NCBI GenBank assembly: GCA_002067555.1
Contig: MVQQ01000214.1
Coordinates: 1 to 23,791 of the forward strand
From: Syntrophorhabdus sp. PtaB.Bin184
GTDB lineage: Bacteria > Desulfobacterota > Syntrophorhabdia > Syntrophorhabdales > Syntrophorhabdaceae
Direction of reading: 5' to 3'
Length of the DNA: 23,791 nucleotides
Positions 1-7,804 of this stretch are shown here, piece by piece. The notes below the pieces were generated by a model. The model was not told where the DNA came from and did no database searches. It saw nothing but the letters and a program-made list of their open reading frames with translations. The position numbers and the translations under genes were made by a program. The stretch's first letter is position 1. Every line of letters begins with the position of its first letter.

Positions 1-939
1 GATGATGGTGAGGCTTCCCCCCTCCTCGATGTTCTTCGCGGCGCCGAAGAAGCGCCTCGGCTTCTGCATGGCCGACGCGTCGATGCCGCCGGAGAGTATC
101 TTGCCGCTCGAGGGCACCACCGTGTTATAGGCGCGGGCGAGACGGGTGATGCTGTCGAGGAGGATGACCACATCCTTCTTGTGCTCGACAAGCCTCTTGG
201 CCTTTTCGATGACGATCTCGGCGACCTGGACGTGCCTCGTCGCGGGCTCGTCAAAGGTGGAGCTTATGACCTCGCCCTTGACGGACCGCATCATGTCCGT
301 GACCTCTTCCGGCCGCTCGTCGATGAGCAGGACGATGAGGTATATCTCCTTGTGGTTCTTCGTCAGGCTGTTGGCGATGGACTGGAGGAGCATCGTCTTG
401 CCCGTCCTCGGCGGCGCGACGATGAGCCCGCGCTGCCCCTTGCCTATGGGCGTGAAGAGGTCCATGACCCTTGTCGAGAGGTTGTCGTGCACGGTTTCAA
501 GCTTCGCCCTCTCGTTGGGGTATATGGGCGTCAGGTTGTCGAAGATGATCTTGTCGCGCACCACGCTGGGGTCATCGAAGTTTATGGACTCCACCTTGAG
601 AAGCGCGAAATACTTCTCGTTGTCCTTCGGCGGCCGTATCTGGCCCGAGGTCGTATCGCCCGTTCTCAGGCCGAACTTCTTTATCTGCGAGGGCGAGACG
701 TATATGTCGTCGGGGCCGGGAAGATAGTTGGAGTCCGTGGACCGCAGGAACCCGAAGCCCTCCGAGAGTATCTCGAGCACCCCCTCTCCGTAAACGTTCT
801 CGTTCTTGTCGACGTACGCCTGCAGGATGGAGAAGATGAGTTCCTGTTTTCTCAGCCCTGAGGCGTTCTCGATGTTAAGATCCCGCGCGATCTGTGTCAA
901 TTCGCCGATTTTCTTGCTTTTTAGGTCGTTGAGGTGCAT
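1..939 (-). CDS. rho: Transcription termination factor Rho (3' end cut by window edge)
   Basis: Rho is the hexameric RNA-dependent ATPase that ends transcription of untranslated RNA. The first 313 residues are present, and the frame stays open to base 1, which lies about 100 residues short of the usual length of about 419. The start [14 protein letters not shown] is the typical Rho N-terminal domain. The RNA-binding cold-shock domain follows (GFGFLR near 61-66, [10 protein letters not shown] near 77-86). Then come Walker A APPRTGKT (175-182), Walker [11 protein letters not shown] (257-266) and the Q-loop/R-loop stretch ending GGSLTII. The ATG at 937-939 has GGGAGGT about 9 nt upstream, embedded in the 3' end of coaE, and the two genes overlap by 19 bp. 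It is the last visible gene of the dnaN-gyrB-coaE-rho cluster. Identification is secure. Confidence 0.98.
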   Translation of the reverse strand, partial: MHLNDLKSKKIGELTQIARDLNIENASGLRKQELIFSILQAYVDKNENVYGEGVLEILSEGFGFLRSTDSNYLPGPDDIYVSPSQIKKFGLRTGDTTSGQIRPPKDNEKYFALLKVESINFDDPSVVRDKIIFDNLTPIYPNERAKLETVHDNLSTRVMDLFTPIGKGQRGLIVAPPRTGKTMLLQSIANSLTKNHKEIYLIVLLIDERPEEVTDMMRSVKGEVISSTFDEPATRHVQVAEIVIEKAKRLVEHKKDVVILLDSITRLARAYNTVVPSSGKILSGGIDASAMQKPRRFFGAAKNIEEGGSLTII

Positions 940-1538
940 CGAGTTCTTACCTCCCATTCATTGATCCTTTCCAGAAGGGCCTCGATGTTCCTGTCGAGGT
1001 CCTCTCTTGTTCCGTTGTTAAATAGCACATAGTCCGCTGCCTCTTCCTTTTCCTTGAGTGGTATCTGATTGGATATCCGCTTCTCTATATCGTCGGGGTC
1101 CATGCCCCGTGCTTTCAGCCTTTCCCGCACCATGTCCATGTCGGCGGTAACGACGACGGTCCTGTCGAGCTTCGCGTAAAGACCTGTTTCGAAGAGAAGG
1201 GGCCCGTCGATGATGACCGCCCTTTCGCCCGCCCGGGCAAACTCGTCGACCTGCCGCCAGAGCTCGTCCCGCACCCGCGGGTGGGTGATGCTCTCGAGTC
1301 TCCTCAGTTTCTCCCTGTCGGTAAAGACGATATCCTTCAGTTTCTCCACCACTATCATCCCATCGGCGACAAGGCCGCTGCCGAACTCCCGTTGTATCTC
1401 CTCGTGGACCTCCGCGAGGGTGAGCGTTTCCTTCGCCAGTGCGTCGAGGTCTATGACGGGGATGCCGCGGGCCTTGAGGGCCGCACAGGCCGTCGTCTTG
1501 CCGCTGCCGATGATCCCCGTTATGCCGATCGTTATCAT
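921..1538 (-). CDS. coaE: Dephospho-CoA kinase
   Basis: CoaE phosphorylates the 3'-hydroxyl of dephospho-CoA, the last step of coenzyme A synthesis, in the cytoplasm. The 205-residue length is normal. A P-loop GIIGSGKT lies at residues 8-15, followed by the family's substrate region ([10 protein letters not shown]), the ITHPRVR helix and the PLLFETGL motif. The ATG overlaps the gyrB stop by 4 bp (ATGA), and the 3' end overlaps the start of rho by 19 bp, so it is probably co-translated with both. No separate promoter is visible. Placement between gyrB and rho is unusual for a CoA gene but the motifs are unambiguous. Confidence 0.96.
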   Translation of the reverse strand: MITIGITGIIGSGKTTACAALKARGIPVIDLDALAKETLTLAEVHEEIQREFGSGLVADGMIVVEKLKDIVFTDREKLRRLESITHPRVRDELWRQVDEFARAGERAVIIDGPLLFETGLYAKLDRTVVVTADMDMVRERLKARGMDPDDIEKRISNQIPLKEKEEAADYVLFNNGTREDLDRNIEALLERINEWEVRTRCTSTT

Positions 1539-3895
1539 ATGTCGAGGTTTCTCACGCTCAGGGCGTTCTCCTCGATGAAGGTCCTGCGCGTCTCGATGTT
1601 GTTCCCCATGAGGACCGTGAAGACCTGGTCCGCGGCAACGGCATCTTCAATGGTGACCTTCACGACCTTTCTCTTCTCCGGGTCCATGGTGGTCTCCCAG
1701 AGCTGCTCGGCGTTCATCTCGCCTAGGCCTTTATACCTCTGGATGTTCACGCCTTCCTTTCCCTTGTCGAGTATGTACCTGAGGAACTCGTCGGGGCTGA
1801 AGGACGCGGGTGGCTTGTTGCCCTCCGTGACGCGGACCCCTTCCTCGTAGAAGTTCCTGACCTCGACGTACGCTTTGTAGGCATCGGCGTAGTCGCTTGC
1901 GGCGCACATCTCGTACTCGACGCGGACCGTCCCGCCCCTTGTGCCCTTCACCTCCGCCTCGATGCAGAAGAGGTTGTGCTCGCGGTCCCAGACGATCGTA
2001 CACCTGTAGCCCGCGCTCCTCAGGCTCTCCACCAACCTGCCGAGCTTCTCCTCTTTCTGGAAGTCCTCTCTTTTCGCGATATCGAAACGCATGAGTCCAA
2101 GGGATATCTCCCTATCGATGCCATCAGCAAGGGAATTGCGCAGGAAACTCTCCACCGTCTTTATCTTTTCCACTCTTGCAGCAAGCTCGGGGCCCTGTTG
2201 AATATCACCGTTCACGGCGCAACTGGTCTTTTCCATGCCTCTTAAAGTGATGGCGCGCTCGAACTCCTCTTCGTCCTTGGCGTAGGATTCCCTGTTGCCC
2301 GCCTTTATCTTGTACAGTGGCGGCTGGGCGATGAAAAGGTGCCCTTCCGTGATGAGGTCGGGCATCTGGCGGTAGAAGAAGGTAAGCAGAAGCGTCCGGA
2401 TATGGGATCCGTCGACGTCCGCATCGGTCATGATGATCACCTTGTGGTACCGAAGCCTCCCCTTGCCCTCCGCCCCTATGCCAACGGCGAGGTAGATGGA
2501 GCGTATCTCCTGGTTCGTGAGGACCTTTTCCTGCCGTGATTTCTCGACGTTCAATATCTTGCCGCGCAAGGGAAGTATGGCCTGGGTCTTCCTGTTCCGA
2601 CCCTGCTTTGCTGAACCACCCGCGGAATCACCCTCCACAATGAAGAGTTCGCACTGCACGGGGTCGCTTTCCTGGCAGTCCGCGAGTTTTCCCGGGAGCA
2701 CCCCGTTCTCGATGAGGCTCTTGCTCTTAACGAGTTCCTTCGCCTTTTTCGCGGCCTCTCTTGCCCGCCGTGCCTCGACGGCTTTCCCCACTATCGTCCT
2801 TGCGATCTGGGGATTGAGTTCCAGGTATTCGCCTATCTTCTCATTGAGGAGGGACTCGACGATGCCCTTTATCTCGCTGTTACCCAGCTTCGTCTTTGTC
2901 TGTCCTTCGAACTGCGGGTTCTGCACCTTGATGTTCACGACGGCGACGAGACCTTCCTTGATGTCATCCCCGGTGAGGTTCTCTTTGATCTTGCCCTGCA
3001 TGTTGCTCTGGATGAAGCCGTTGACACATCGCGTCAGGGCGCTGCGGAAGCCGGCGACATGCGTGCCGCCCTCCTTTGTGTTGACGTTGTTCACAAAGCT
3101 CTGGACGTTCTCGTTGTACCCATCGTTGTACTGCAGGGCGACCTCCAGGAGGTCGAGTGATTCCCGCGAGTTGGAAACATATATCGGCTCATCGAAAAGG
3201 ACTGTCTTGCTGGCATTCAAATACTTTACGAAGGAACGGATGCCACCTTCGTGTCTGAACTCCTGTTTCCTGGCCTTTCTCTCGTCTGCAAGCACGATGT
3301 GGATGCCGTTGTTGAGGAAGGATATCTCCCGCATGCGGTGAGCGAGGGTGTCATAACTGTACTCTGTCGTTTCGAATATGCTCGCGTCGGCCTTGAACTT
3401 GACCTTCGTACCCGTGCTCTCCGTGTCGCCTATGACGGTCAGATCCGTCATCCTGACGCCCTGCTCATACCGCTGGAAATAGACCTGCCCGGCCCGTTTT
3501 ACCTCCACCTCCAGGAACTCCGAGAGGGCGTTGACGACGGAAAGGCCCACCCCGTGAAGTCCGGCGGAATAGCGGTACGTGTCCTTGTCGAACTTGCCGC
3601 CCGCATGCAGCTTCGTAAGGACCACCTCAAGGGCTGACATATTCTCCTCTGCGTGCATTGCCACAGGTATACCCCTGCCGTTGTCCTCCACGGTAACACT
3701 GTTGTCGCGGTGTATGATCACCGCGATCTTGTTGCAATATCCCTCCAGCGCTTCGTCGACGCTGTTATCAACAAGTTCGTAGATAAGGTGGTGCAACCCA
3801 TCGATGTTCGTGTTCCCGATATACATCGAGGGAACCTTCCTGACGGCATCAAGGCCGCCAAGTATCTTGATGCTTTCCGCGCCATATTCACCCAT
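1535..3895 (-). CDS. gyrB: DNA gyrase subunit B
   Basis: This is the ATPase subunit of the gyrase that introduces negative supercoils. The GHKL ATPase motifs are DNSVDEA (43-49), DNGRGIP (71-77) and GLHGVG (112-117). The TOPRIM motifs are EGDSAGG (421-427) and DADVDGSH (491-498), and the C-terminal signature QRYKGLGEMN is at 719-728. At 786 residues it carries the extra 150-170-residue insert between TOPRIM and the C-terminus that E. coli GyrB has and the roughly 640-residue Bacillus form lacks. GQTKTKLGN favours GyrB over ParE. The start is 3 bp after the dnaN stop, with AAGGA at the end of dnaN as ribosome binding site, so it is cotranscribed with dnaN. recF is not between them. Confidence 0.98.
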   Translation of the reverse strand: MGEYGAESIKILGGLDAVRKVPSMYIGNTNIDGLHHLIYELVDNSVDEALEGYCNKIAVIIHRDNSVTVEDNGRGIPVAMHAEENMSALEVVLTKLHAGGKFDKDTYRYSAGLHGVGLSVVNALSEFLEVEVKRAGQVYFQRYEQGVRMTDLTVIGDTESTGTKVKFKADASIFETTEYSYDTLAHRMREISFLNNGIHIVLADERKARKQEFRHEGGIRSFVKYLNASKTVLFDEPIYVSNSRESLDLLEVALQYNDGYNENVQSFVNNVNTKEGGTHVAGFRSALTRCVNGFIQSNMQGKIKENLTGDDIKEGLVAVVNIKVQNPQFEGQTKTKLGNSEIKGIVESLLNEKIGEYLELNPQIARTIVGKAVEARRAREAAKKAKELVKSKSLIENGVLPGKLADCQESDPVQCELFIVEGDSAGGSAKQGRNRKTQAILPLRGKILNVEKSRQEKVLTNQEIRSIYLAVGIGAEGKGRLRYHKVIIMTDADVDGSHIRTLLLTFFYRQMPDLITEGHLFIAQPPLYKIKAGNRESYAKDEEEFERAITLRGMEKTSCAVNGDIQQGPELAARVEKIKTVESFLRNSLADGIDREISLGLMRFDIAKREDFQKEEKLGRLVESLRSAGYRCTIVWDREHNLFCIEAEVKGTRGGTVRVEYEMCAASDYADAYKAYVEVRNFYEEGVRVTEGNKPPASFSPDEFLRYILDKGKEGVNIQRYKGLGEMNAEQLWETTMDPEKRKVVKVTIEDAVAADQVFTVLMGNNIETRRTFIEENALSVRNLDI

Positions 3896-3898
3896 TTC

Positions 3899-4984
3899 TC
3901 ATATCCTTATAGGCATTACTATGTTCTTGTAACCTTCCAGGTCCCCGGACCTGAAAAGGACCGCGCCATACGCCTTCGGCGCGGCTATTGTTATCGCATC
4001 ACCCGTCAGATGGGTCACGACATCTATCAGGAACTTCACGTTGAAGTTCATTGCGGCTTCTTCACCATCGTACACCACATCAATCACCTCGCGGGCCCTC
4101 CCGATGTCCGATTCGGCCTCTATTGTCATGGTGTTCCCGGAGAACGTCATTTTGACAGGCTCCGATCTGCCGATGATGGAGGACACCCTCTTGAGACCCT
4201 TCAGGAGCGCTTCCCTCTCGACCTCGGCGATGTTCGTGTTGCCTGAAGGGAGAACGTTCTCATAATCAGGAAAATTCCCCTCGATGATGCGGGAGATTAT
4301 TCGCATCTTTTCAGTGCTGAACTGGACATGTTTCTCGTCTATCACGATACGGACGTCCTCATCCTCTCCGATCATCCTCTCGACCTCCGAGACGGACCTC
4401 CTCGGAATGGTCATCCCCGGAAATGACTGCAAGCCGTCGACCTCTCTCTGGTAGAGAGCCATGCGGAAACCGTCAGTACCCACAACAACAACCTTGCCGT
4501 CCTGCCCTTTCATGAACATGCCCGTCAGTATGTAACGCGTCTCATCAATGGACACGGCAAATTCCACCTTGTCTATCATTTCCAGCAGAATACCGCCCGG
4601 GATGGTGAATTCCTCCCCCACCGATATTTCCTTCGTCTCCGGGAATTCCTCGGGATCCTGAAGGCTCAGGGATATCTCCGCCATCTTCTGCCGGATTGTC
4701 ATCACGTTATCTTCGAAAACAAACTCTATCTCTCCGTTCTCCAACTCCCTGAGTATCTCCAGGAATTTTCTCCCATGGACAACGATCTTCCTTTCCATGT
4801 CAGTCACAAAGTCTATATGCGTGATGGCACTCACTTCCAGGTCCGTGGAGTATACGGTTGTCTTTTCCCTCCCGAAATCAATGAGAATGTTCGAAAGAAT
4901 AGGCATGAGGGACCTTTTTTCCGTTATTGAGACAATCTTCGATATTGGCTGCAGGATGATGTTCTTATCTAGTATTATTTTCAT
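3899..4984 (-). CDS. dnaN: DNA polymerase III beta subunit (sliding clamp)
   Basis: This is the ring-shaped processivity clamp of the replicative polymerase. It has 361 residues, close to the usual 366. It begins with the typical MKIILDKNIILQPISKI, followed by SLMPILSNILID, and ends in the conserved C-terminal pocket region (ITIAAPKAYGAVLF ... NIVMPIRI). The start is supported by GAGGAG 8 nt upstream. It is separated from dnaA by 117 bp of AT-rich DNA and from gyrB by 3 bp. An 8-bp inverted repeat at 4031-4049 inside the gene falls on the codons for NFNVKF and is probably incidental. Confidence 0.98.
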   Translation of the reverse strand: MKIILDKNIILQPISKIVSITEKRSLMPILSNILIDFGREKTTVYSTDLEVSAITHIDFVTDMERKIVVHGRKFLEILRELENGEIEFVFEDNVMTIRQKMAEISLSLQDPEEFPETKEISVGEEFTIPGGILLEMIDKVEFAVSIDETRYILTGMFMKGQDGKVVVVGTDGFRMALYQREVDGLQSFPGMTIPRRSVSEVERMIGEDEDVRIVIDEKHVQFSTEKMRIISRIIEGNFPDYENVLPSGNTNIAEVEREALLKGLKRVSSIIGRSEPVKMTFSGNTMTIEAESDIGRAREVIDVVYDGEEAAMNFNVKFLIDVVTHLTGDAITIAAPKAYGAVLFRSGDLEGYKNIVMPIRI

Positions 4985-5101
4985 AAATTAACTCCTCATA
5001 ACAGATAAGTGATGTTAAAATGTTGAAAAATATGCAACCAACCGACTTCACAGGATTAAATGAAAATGGACACTGTGCAAAAAACTAAGGCAACTGTTGA
5101 A
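4985..5101. other. AT-rich dnaA-dnaN intergenic region with TTCAACA motifs
   Basis: These 117 bp separate dnaA and dnaN and are clearly more AT-rich than the flanking genes. They contain TGTTGAAAA at 5021-5029 and TGTTGAATC at 5095-5103, the latter running into the dnaA stop. Both carry, on the minus strand, the TTCAACA core that also occurs twice in the dnaA leader. The dnaN ribosome binding site GAGGAG is at the left end. I see no convincing sigma70 promoter and no intrinsic terminator, so dnaN may be read through from dnaA. In some bacteria this gap is part of oriC; whether that holds here is inference. Confidence 0.5.
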
Positions 5102-6418
5102 TCATGTTGACTTCAATTTTTGAACAATCTTTTCAATACTGCTTTTCAACTCCTTTTTAACATTCAGTTCACCATCTATTTTCTTTATGGAGTGGAGTAC
5201 GGTGGCATGGTCCTTTCCACCCAGCTTCTCCCCAATGCTGACGAGGGAAGAATCCGTCATTTTCCTCGACAGGTACATCGCCACCTGGCGCGGGACCATA
5301 ATGGACTTGATTCGCTTGCTTGAGCGTATGTCGCCGATGGTGACGGAAAAATGTGAGCATACTTCCTTGAGGATCATGTCGATGGTGATCTCTTTGTTCT
5401 TGTCTTTGATGATGTGGCTCATGATCTGCTTGACGAGGTCTGTGGTGATGGGCGTGTTGTTGAGCGATGCCCAGGCACCAACGCGGATGAGGGTGCCCTC
5501 GAGGGACCGGATCGAATCCTCGGAATTGTTTGCTATGAAGAAGGCGACGTCGAGAGGGAGAGCGATCTTTTCCGCCTCGGCTTTCTTGTTGAGAATGGCG
5601 ACCTTTGTCTCTATATCCGGCGATTGTATATCCGCGACGAGGCCCCACTCAAAACGCGATTTGAGACGCTCCTCAAAATTCTCTATATCCCTGGGAAATT
5701 TATCGCTTGTGACTACGATCTGCTTCATGTTGTCATACAGCGTGTTGAAGGTGTGAAAGAATTCCGCCTGTGTCCTCTCCTTCCCGGCAATGAATTGAAT
5801 ATCATCGATGAGAATGATATCCATCTTCCTGAACCTGTTCCGGAAATCGTCCATCTTCTCGTATCGTATGGAGTTGATGAGTTCGTTGGTGAAGGTCTCT
5901 GCCGTGATATAGCATATCCGGTCGGGGTTGATCGTCCCGTGCCTGACGAGGAAATTGCCGACGGCGTTGAGCAGGTGTGTCTTGCCGAGCCCCACCCCGC
6001 CGTATATGAAGAGAGGGTTGTATGTCTTGCCCGGGTTTGTGGACACGGCGAGACAGGCGGCGTTCGCAAACTGGTTGCTCGTACCTACCACGAAGTTCTC
6101 AAAGGTATATTTCGGATTGAACTGGCTGTGGGGAACCTGTCTTTTCAGAAGGGACTTCTTCTTTTCCTCCGCCTTTTCATCCTTTCCCAGCACATACTCG
6201 ATACTGACATCCTCCTTCGTTGCGTCCTTGAGGAGAGTGACAATGATGGGCTCGAAATTCTCCGAAACCCAGTCGCGGAAGAACGCGTTGGGTACCCCGA
6301 TCCGGCAGTTGCAGTCGGCAAGGTCGATGAAACTGAGCGGTTCTATCCACGTCTTGAAGCTGTCCTCACTGACAATGGAGGCTATTTTAGGCTTTATTTC
6401 GGAAAGGATATCAGACAT
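5102..6418 (-). CDS. dnaA: Chromosomal replication initiator protein DnaA
   Basis: DnaA is the AAA+ ATPase that binds DnaA boxes and melts oriC. At 438 residues it is normal in length. Domain I is near 1-80 and a short linker follows. The AAA+ domain has Walker A GGVGLGKT (140-147) and Walker B IILIDDIQF (201-209). The C-terminal domain IV carries the DNA-binding signature GGKDHATVLHS. The chosen ATG gives the usual N-terminus MSDILSEIKPKI. A sigma70 promoter about 120 bp upstream and DnaA-box-like 9-mers in the leader suggest autoregulation. Transcription runs leftward into dnaN and gyrB. Confidence 0.98.
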   Translation of the reverse strand: MSDILSEIKPKIASIVSEDSFKTWIEPLSFIDLADCNCRIGVPNAFFRDWVSENFEPIIVTLLKDATKEDVSIEYVLGKDEKAEEKKKSLLKRQVPHSQFNPKYTFENFVVGTSNQFANAACLAVSTNPGKTYNPLFIYGGVGLGKTHLLNAVGNFLVRHGTINPDRICYITAETFTNELINSIRYEKMDDFRNRFRKMDIILIDDIQFIAGKERTQAEFFHTFNTLYDNMKQIVVTSDKFPRDIENFEERLKSRFEWGLVADIQSPDIETKVAILNKKAEAEKIALPLDVAFFIANNSEDSIRSLEGTLIRVGAWASLNNTPITTDLVKQIMSHIIKDKNKEITIDMILKEVCSHFSVTIGDIRSSKRIKSIMVPRQVAMYLSRKMTDSSLVSIGEKLGGKDHATVLHSIKKIDGELNVKKELKSSIEKIVQKLKST

Positions 6419-6428
6419 GGCATGGATT

Positions 6429-6459
6429 GTTTCAACAACTTTTCAACATATGTGGAAAA
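6429..6459. promoter_or_regulatory. Phased cluster of three DnaA-box-like 9-mers
   Basis: GTTTCAACA, TTTTCAACA and inverted TTTTCCACA start at 6429, 6440 and 6451, which is an 11-bp period on one face of the helix. The third is one mismatch from the E. coli consensus. The first two have A in place of C in the TCCACA core, so their recognition by this DnaA is inferred. They lie 11-41 bp upstream of the dnaA start codon. Confidence 0.5.
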
Positions 6460-6541
6460 CTAGTAGTACCCCAGAGGCTTGGAATTAACTCTAATGTAAC
6501 TGAGAATCTTGTCCAGTAATGTGCCGGGTAACGTGTATCCA

Positions 6542-6570
6542 ATTCTACAGAACATTTTCCCGCAAGTCAA
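6542..6570 (-). promoter_or_regulatory. Sigma70-type promoter of dnaA
   Basis: On the minus strand TTGACT (6565-6570) is followed after exactly 17 bp by TAGAAT (6542-6547). Each hexamer matches the sigma70 consensus at five of six positions. Transcription would begin near 6535 and give a leader of about 117 nt that contains the DnaA-box-like cluster. Confidence 0.7.
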
Positions 6571-6612
6571 CAATTTTTCCTTCCCCTGTGGAACGCCCCT
6601 GTCCCCCCCGCC

Positions 6613-7077
6613 CTACATCAGTTTTCTGAACCCTATCAGGTATCTTCGCCAGTAGGTCGACTCCAGCGAGTCGATCGCCACACCTCTCGATTTGGAGGCG
6701 TGAACGAAATCGGAGCCGTTGACCATGATTCCGATGTGGTCGTCGCTCTTGATCCTGAAGAGAACGAGGTCACCCGGCTGCGCCTCCCCGCGGGATATCT
6801 CGGCACCGTAGCGTCCCTGCGCCTCGGCTGTGAGCGGCACGGAGATCCCCGCCTGGCGGTACGTAAAATAGACGAGGCCGCTGCAGTCAAACTGGTCGGG
6901 CCCCTTCGCGCCGCTGCGGTACTTCTTGCCCTGCTGCGCCAGGGCAATCTGCACGAGATCGCTTCGGGCGCCTTCCGGCATGTCGTATATCCGAACCTTT
7001 TTCGGAGCGCAGGATGGGACAAGGAACATAAGGGAGATGCACAGGAGCATGACGGACCTTGCACCGAAGATCTTCAT
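6613..7077 (-). CDS. NlpC/P60 family lipoprotein (cell-wall peptidase)
   Basis: This is a probable murein endopeptidase that cleaves peptide stems of peptidoglycan, anchored in the outer membrane. Its 154 residues begin with a lipoprotein signal: a positively charged start, a hydrophobic core, and lipobox LVPSC with the lipidated Cys at residue 23. The NlpC/P60 domain covers about 38-154. Its catalytic Cys is in DCSGLV (C65), with His in DHIGIM (H114) and FVHAS (H126), matching the Cys-His-His triad of the Spr/MepS type. The ATG overlaps the upstream HAD gene stop by 1 base (TGATG), so translation is probably coupled. Substrate bond specificity cannot be read from sequence. Confidence 0.9.
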   Translation of the reverse strand: MKIFGARSVMLLCISLMFLVPSCAPKKVRIYDMPEGARSDLVQIALAQQGKKYRSGAKGPDQFDCSGLVYFTYRQAGISVPLTAEAQGRYGAEISRGEAQPGDLVLFRIKSDDHIGIMVNGSDFVHASKSRGVAIDSLESTYWRRYLIGFRKLM

Positions 7078-7715
7078 CAGACAACCCCCAGTAACGATTT
7101 TGCCTCACAGAGTTCGTCAATGTACACGGTCCGCGCCGGAAAATGGCGCGCCGAGCCGTTCGTATTGAAGCCGATGGGCAGGCCGACCTCCTCGAACATT
7201 CCCCTGTCCCCCTCCCCGTCGCCAATGGCCGAGGCCTGCGCCGAGGACAGACCGAAGCGCTCGAGGGTGTGCCGGACAATGGGGCCCTTCAGGTCGTGGT
7301 CGACATGTATGGATATCTCTCCCGACAGGCGGCCGTCCCGGGAAAGGAGGTCGTTGGAGAAGGAAAGATCGATGGAAAGCTCGCCCCGCACCCTGTCGAC
7401 AAGAAGGGACAGGCCCGTTGAGACAATGACGGTGATGACCCCGGCCCCCTTGAGGGACGCGACGAGATCGCGCGCGCCGGGCTGGTATGGTATCTCGCTG
7501 ATTACGGATTCCACGTACCCCACGGAAAGACCCCTCCACAGGAGCGCATCCCGTCTGCAGAACTCGTGGTAATCGATCGCGCCCCGCCGGAAGAGGGCCT
7601 GGTACTCGTCGGCATTGTCGGTCCACATGTTAAGCCGCCGATGGAGGTATTCCCAGCTGCTCTTGACGGTGGTGAGGGTGCCGTCGCAGTCGAGGAAGAC
7701 TATCCTGGTGGCCAT
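7077..7715 (-). CDS. HAD-superfamily phosphatase, SerB-like
   Basis: This 212-residue haloacid-dehalogenase-type hydrolase has all the phosphoryl-transfer motifs. Motif I is DCDGT (nucleophile D9, acid/base D11), motif II VSTG (S99, T100), motif III K143, and motif IV GDGEGD (D166, D170) for Mg2+. The helical cap between motifs I and II (about 17-75) is the C1 type of phosphoserine phosphatase-like enzymes, but the substrate is unknown. The ATG at 7713-7715 has no recognisable Shine-Dalgarno sequence. The stop overlaps the start of the NlpC lipoprotein gene. It is divergent from the methyltransferase at 7805, with 89 bp between the two starts. Confidence 0.85.
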   Translation of the reverse strand: MATRIVFLDCDGTLTTVKSSWEYLHRRLNMWTDNADEYQALFRRGAIDYHEFCRRDALLWRGLSVGYVESVISEIPYQPGARDLVASLKGAGVITVIVSTGLSLLVDRVRGELSIDLSFSNDLLSRDGRLSGEISIHVDHDLKGPIVRHTLERFGLSSAQASAIGDGEGDRGMFEEVGLPIGFNTNGSARHFPARTVYIDELCEAKSLLGVV

Positions 7716-7751
7716 GGGTGTTATATATCATCGCCGCCGAAAAAAAGCTAT

Positions 7752-7761
7752 CCCTTAAGGG
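7752..7761. repeat. Perfect 10-bp palindrome in a divergent promoter gap
   Basis: CCCTTAAGGG is a perfect palindrome in the 89-bp gap between the divergent HAD and methyltransferase genes. It overlaps where a -35 element for the TATAAT box at 7774-7779 would lie, so it could be an operator half or whole. Only position and symmetry support this. Confidence 0.3.
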
Positions 7762-7773
7762 CCGCCGATGGAC

Positions 7774-7779
7774 TATAAT
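7774..7779 (+). promoter_or_regulatory. -10 element for the methyltransferase operon
   Basis: A perfect TATAAT lies 25 bp before the chosen start at 7805. The corresponding -35 position (about 7751-7756, tccctt) matches the consensus poorly. Transcription would start near 7786 and give a leader of about 20 nt. Confidence 0.5.
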
Positions 7780-7804
7780 AGTACCGCGGGGGAACCTGAA
7801 GCGG

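Larger units (their letters stand above)
6419..6612. other. Candidate oriC / dnaA control region
   Basis: This 194-bp gap upstream of dnaA holds the dnaA promoter (6542-6570) and several DnaA-box-like sequences. They are GTTTCAACA (6429-6437), TTTTCAACA (6440-6448) and, on the minus strand, TTTTCCACA (6451-6459), which differs from the E. coli box TTATCCACA at one position. A weaker minus-strand CGTTCCACA lies at 6587-6595. The three left boxes begin exactly 11 bp apart, about one helical turn. The stretch 6478-6520 is moderately AT-rich. A 7-bp direct repeat CCCCTGT occurs at 6583-6589 and 6596-6602. Location beside dnaA fits either an origin or an autoregulatory site; sequence alone does not separate these. 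Confidence 0.55.

Noticed and set aside
4031..4049. Inverted repeat GAACTTCA-CGT-TGAAGTTC inside dnaN, loosely parS-like
   Set aside because: It encodes the conserved clamp residues NFNVKF and matches the parS consensus poorly outside the central bases.
5414..6463. Long open frame on the plus strand opposite dnaA
   Set aside because: It lies antisense to a certain gene and resembles no family; long antisense frames are common in GC-rich codon-biased DNA. The same applies to those opposite resB (11321-12229), the aminotransferase (17901-18938) and glnA (18979-19968).
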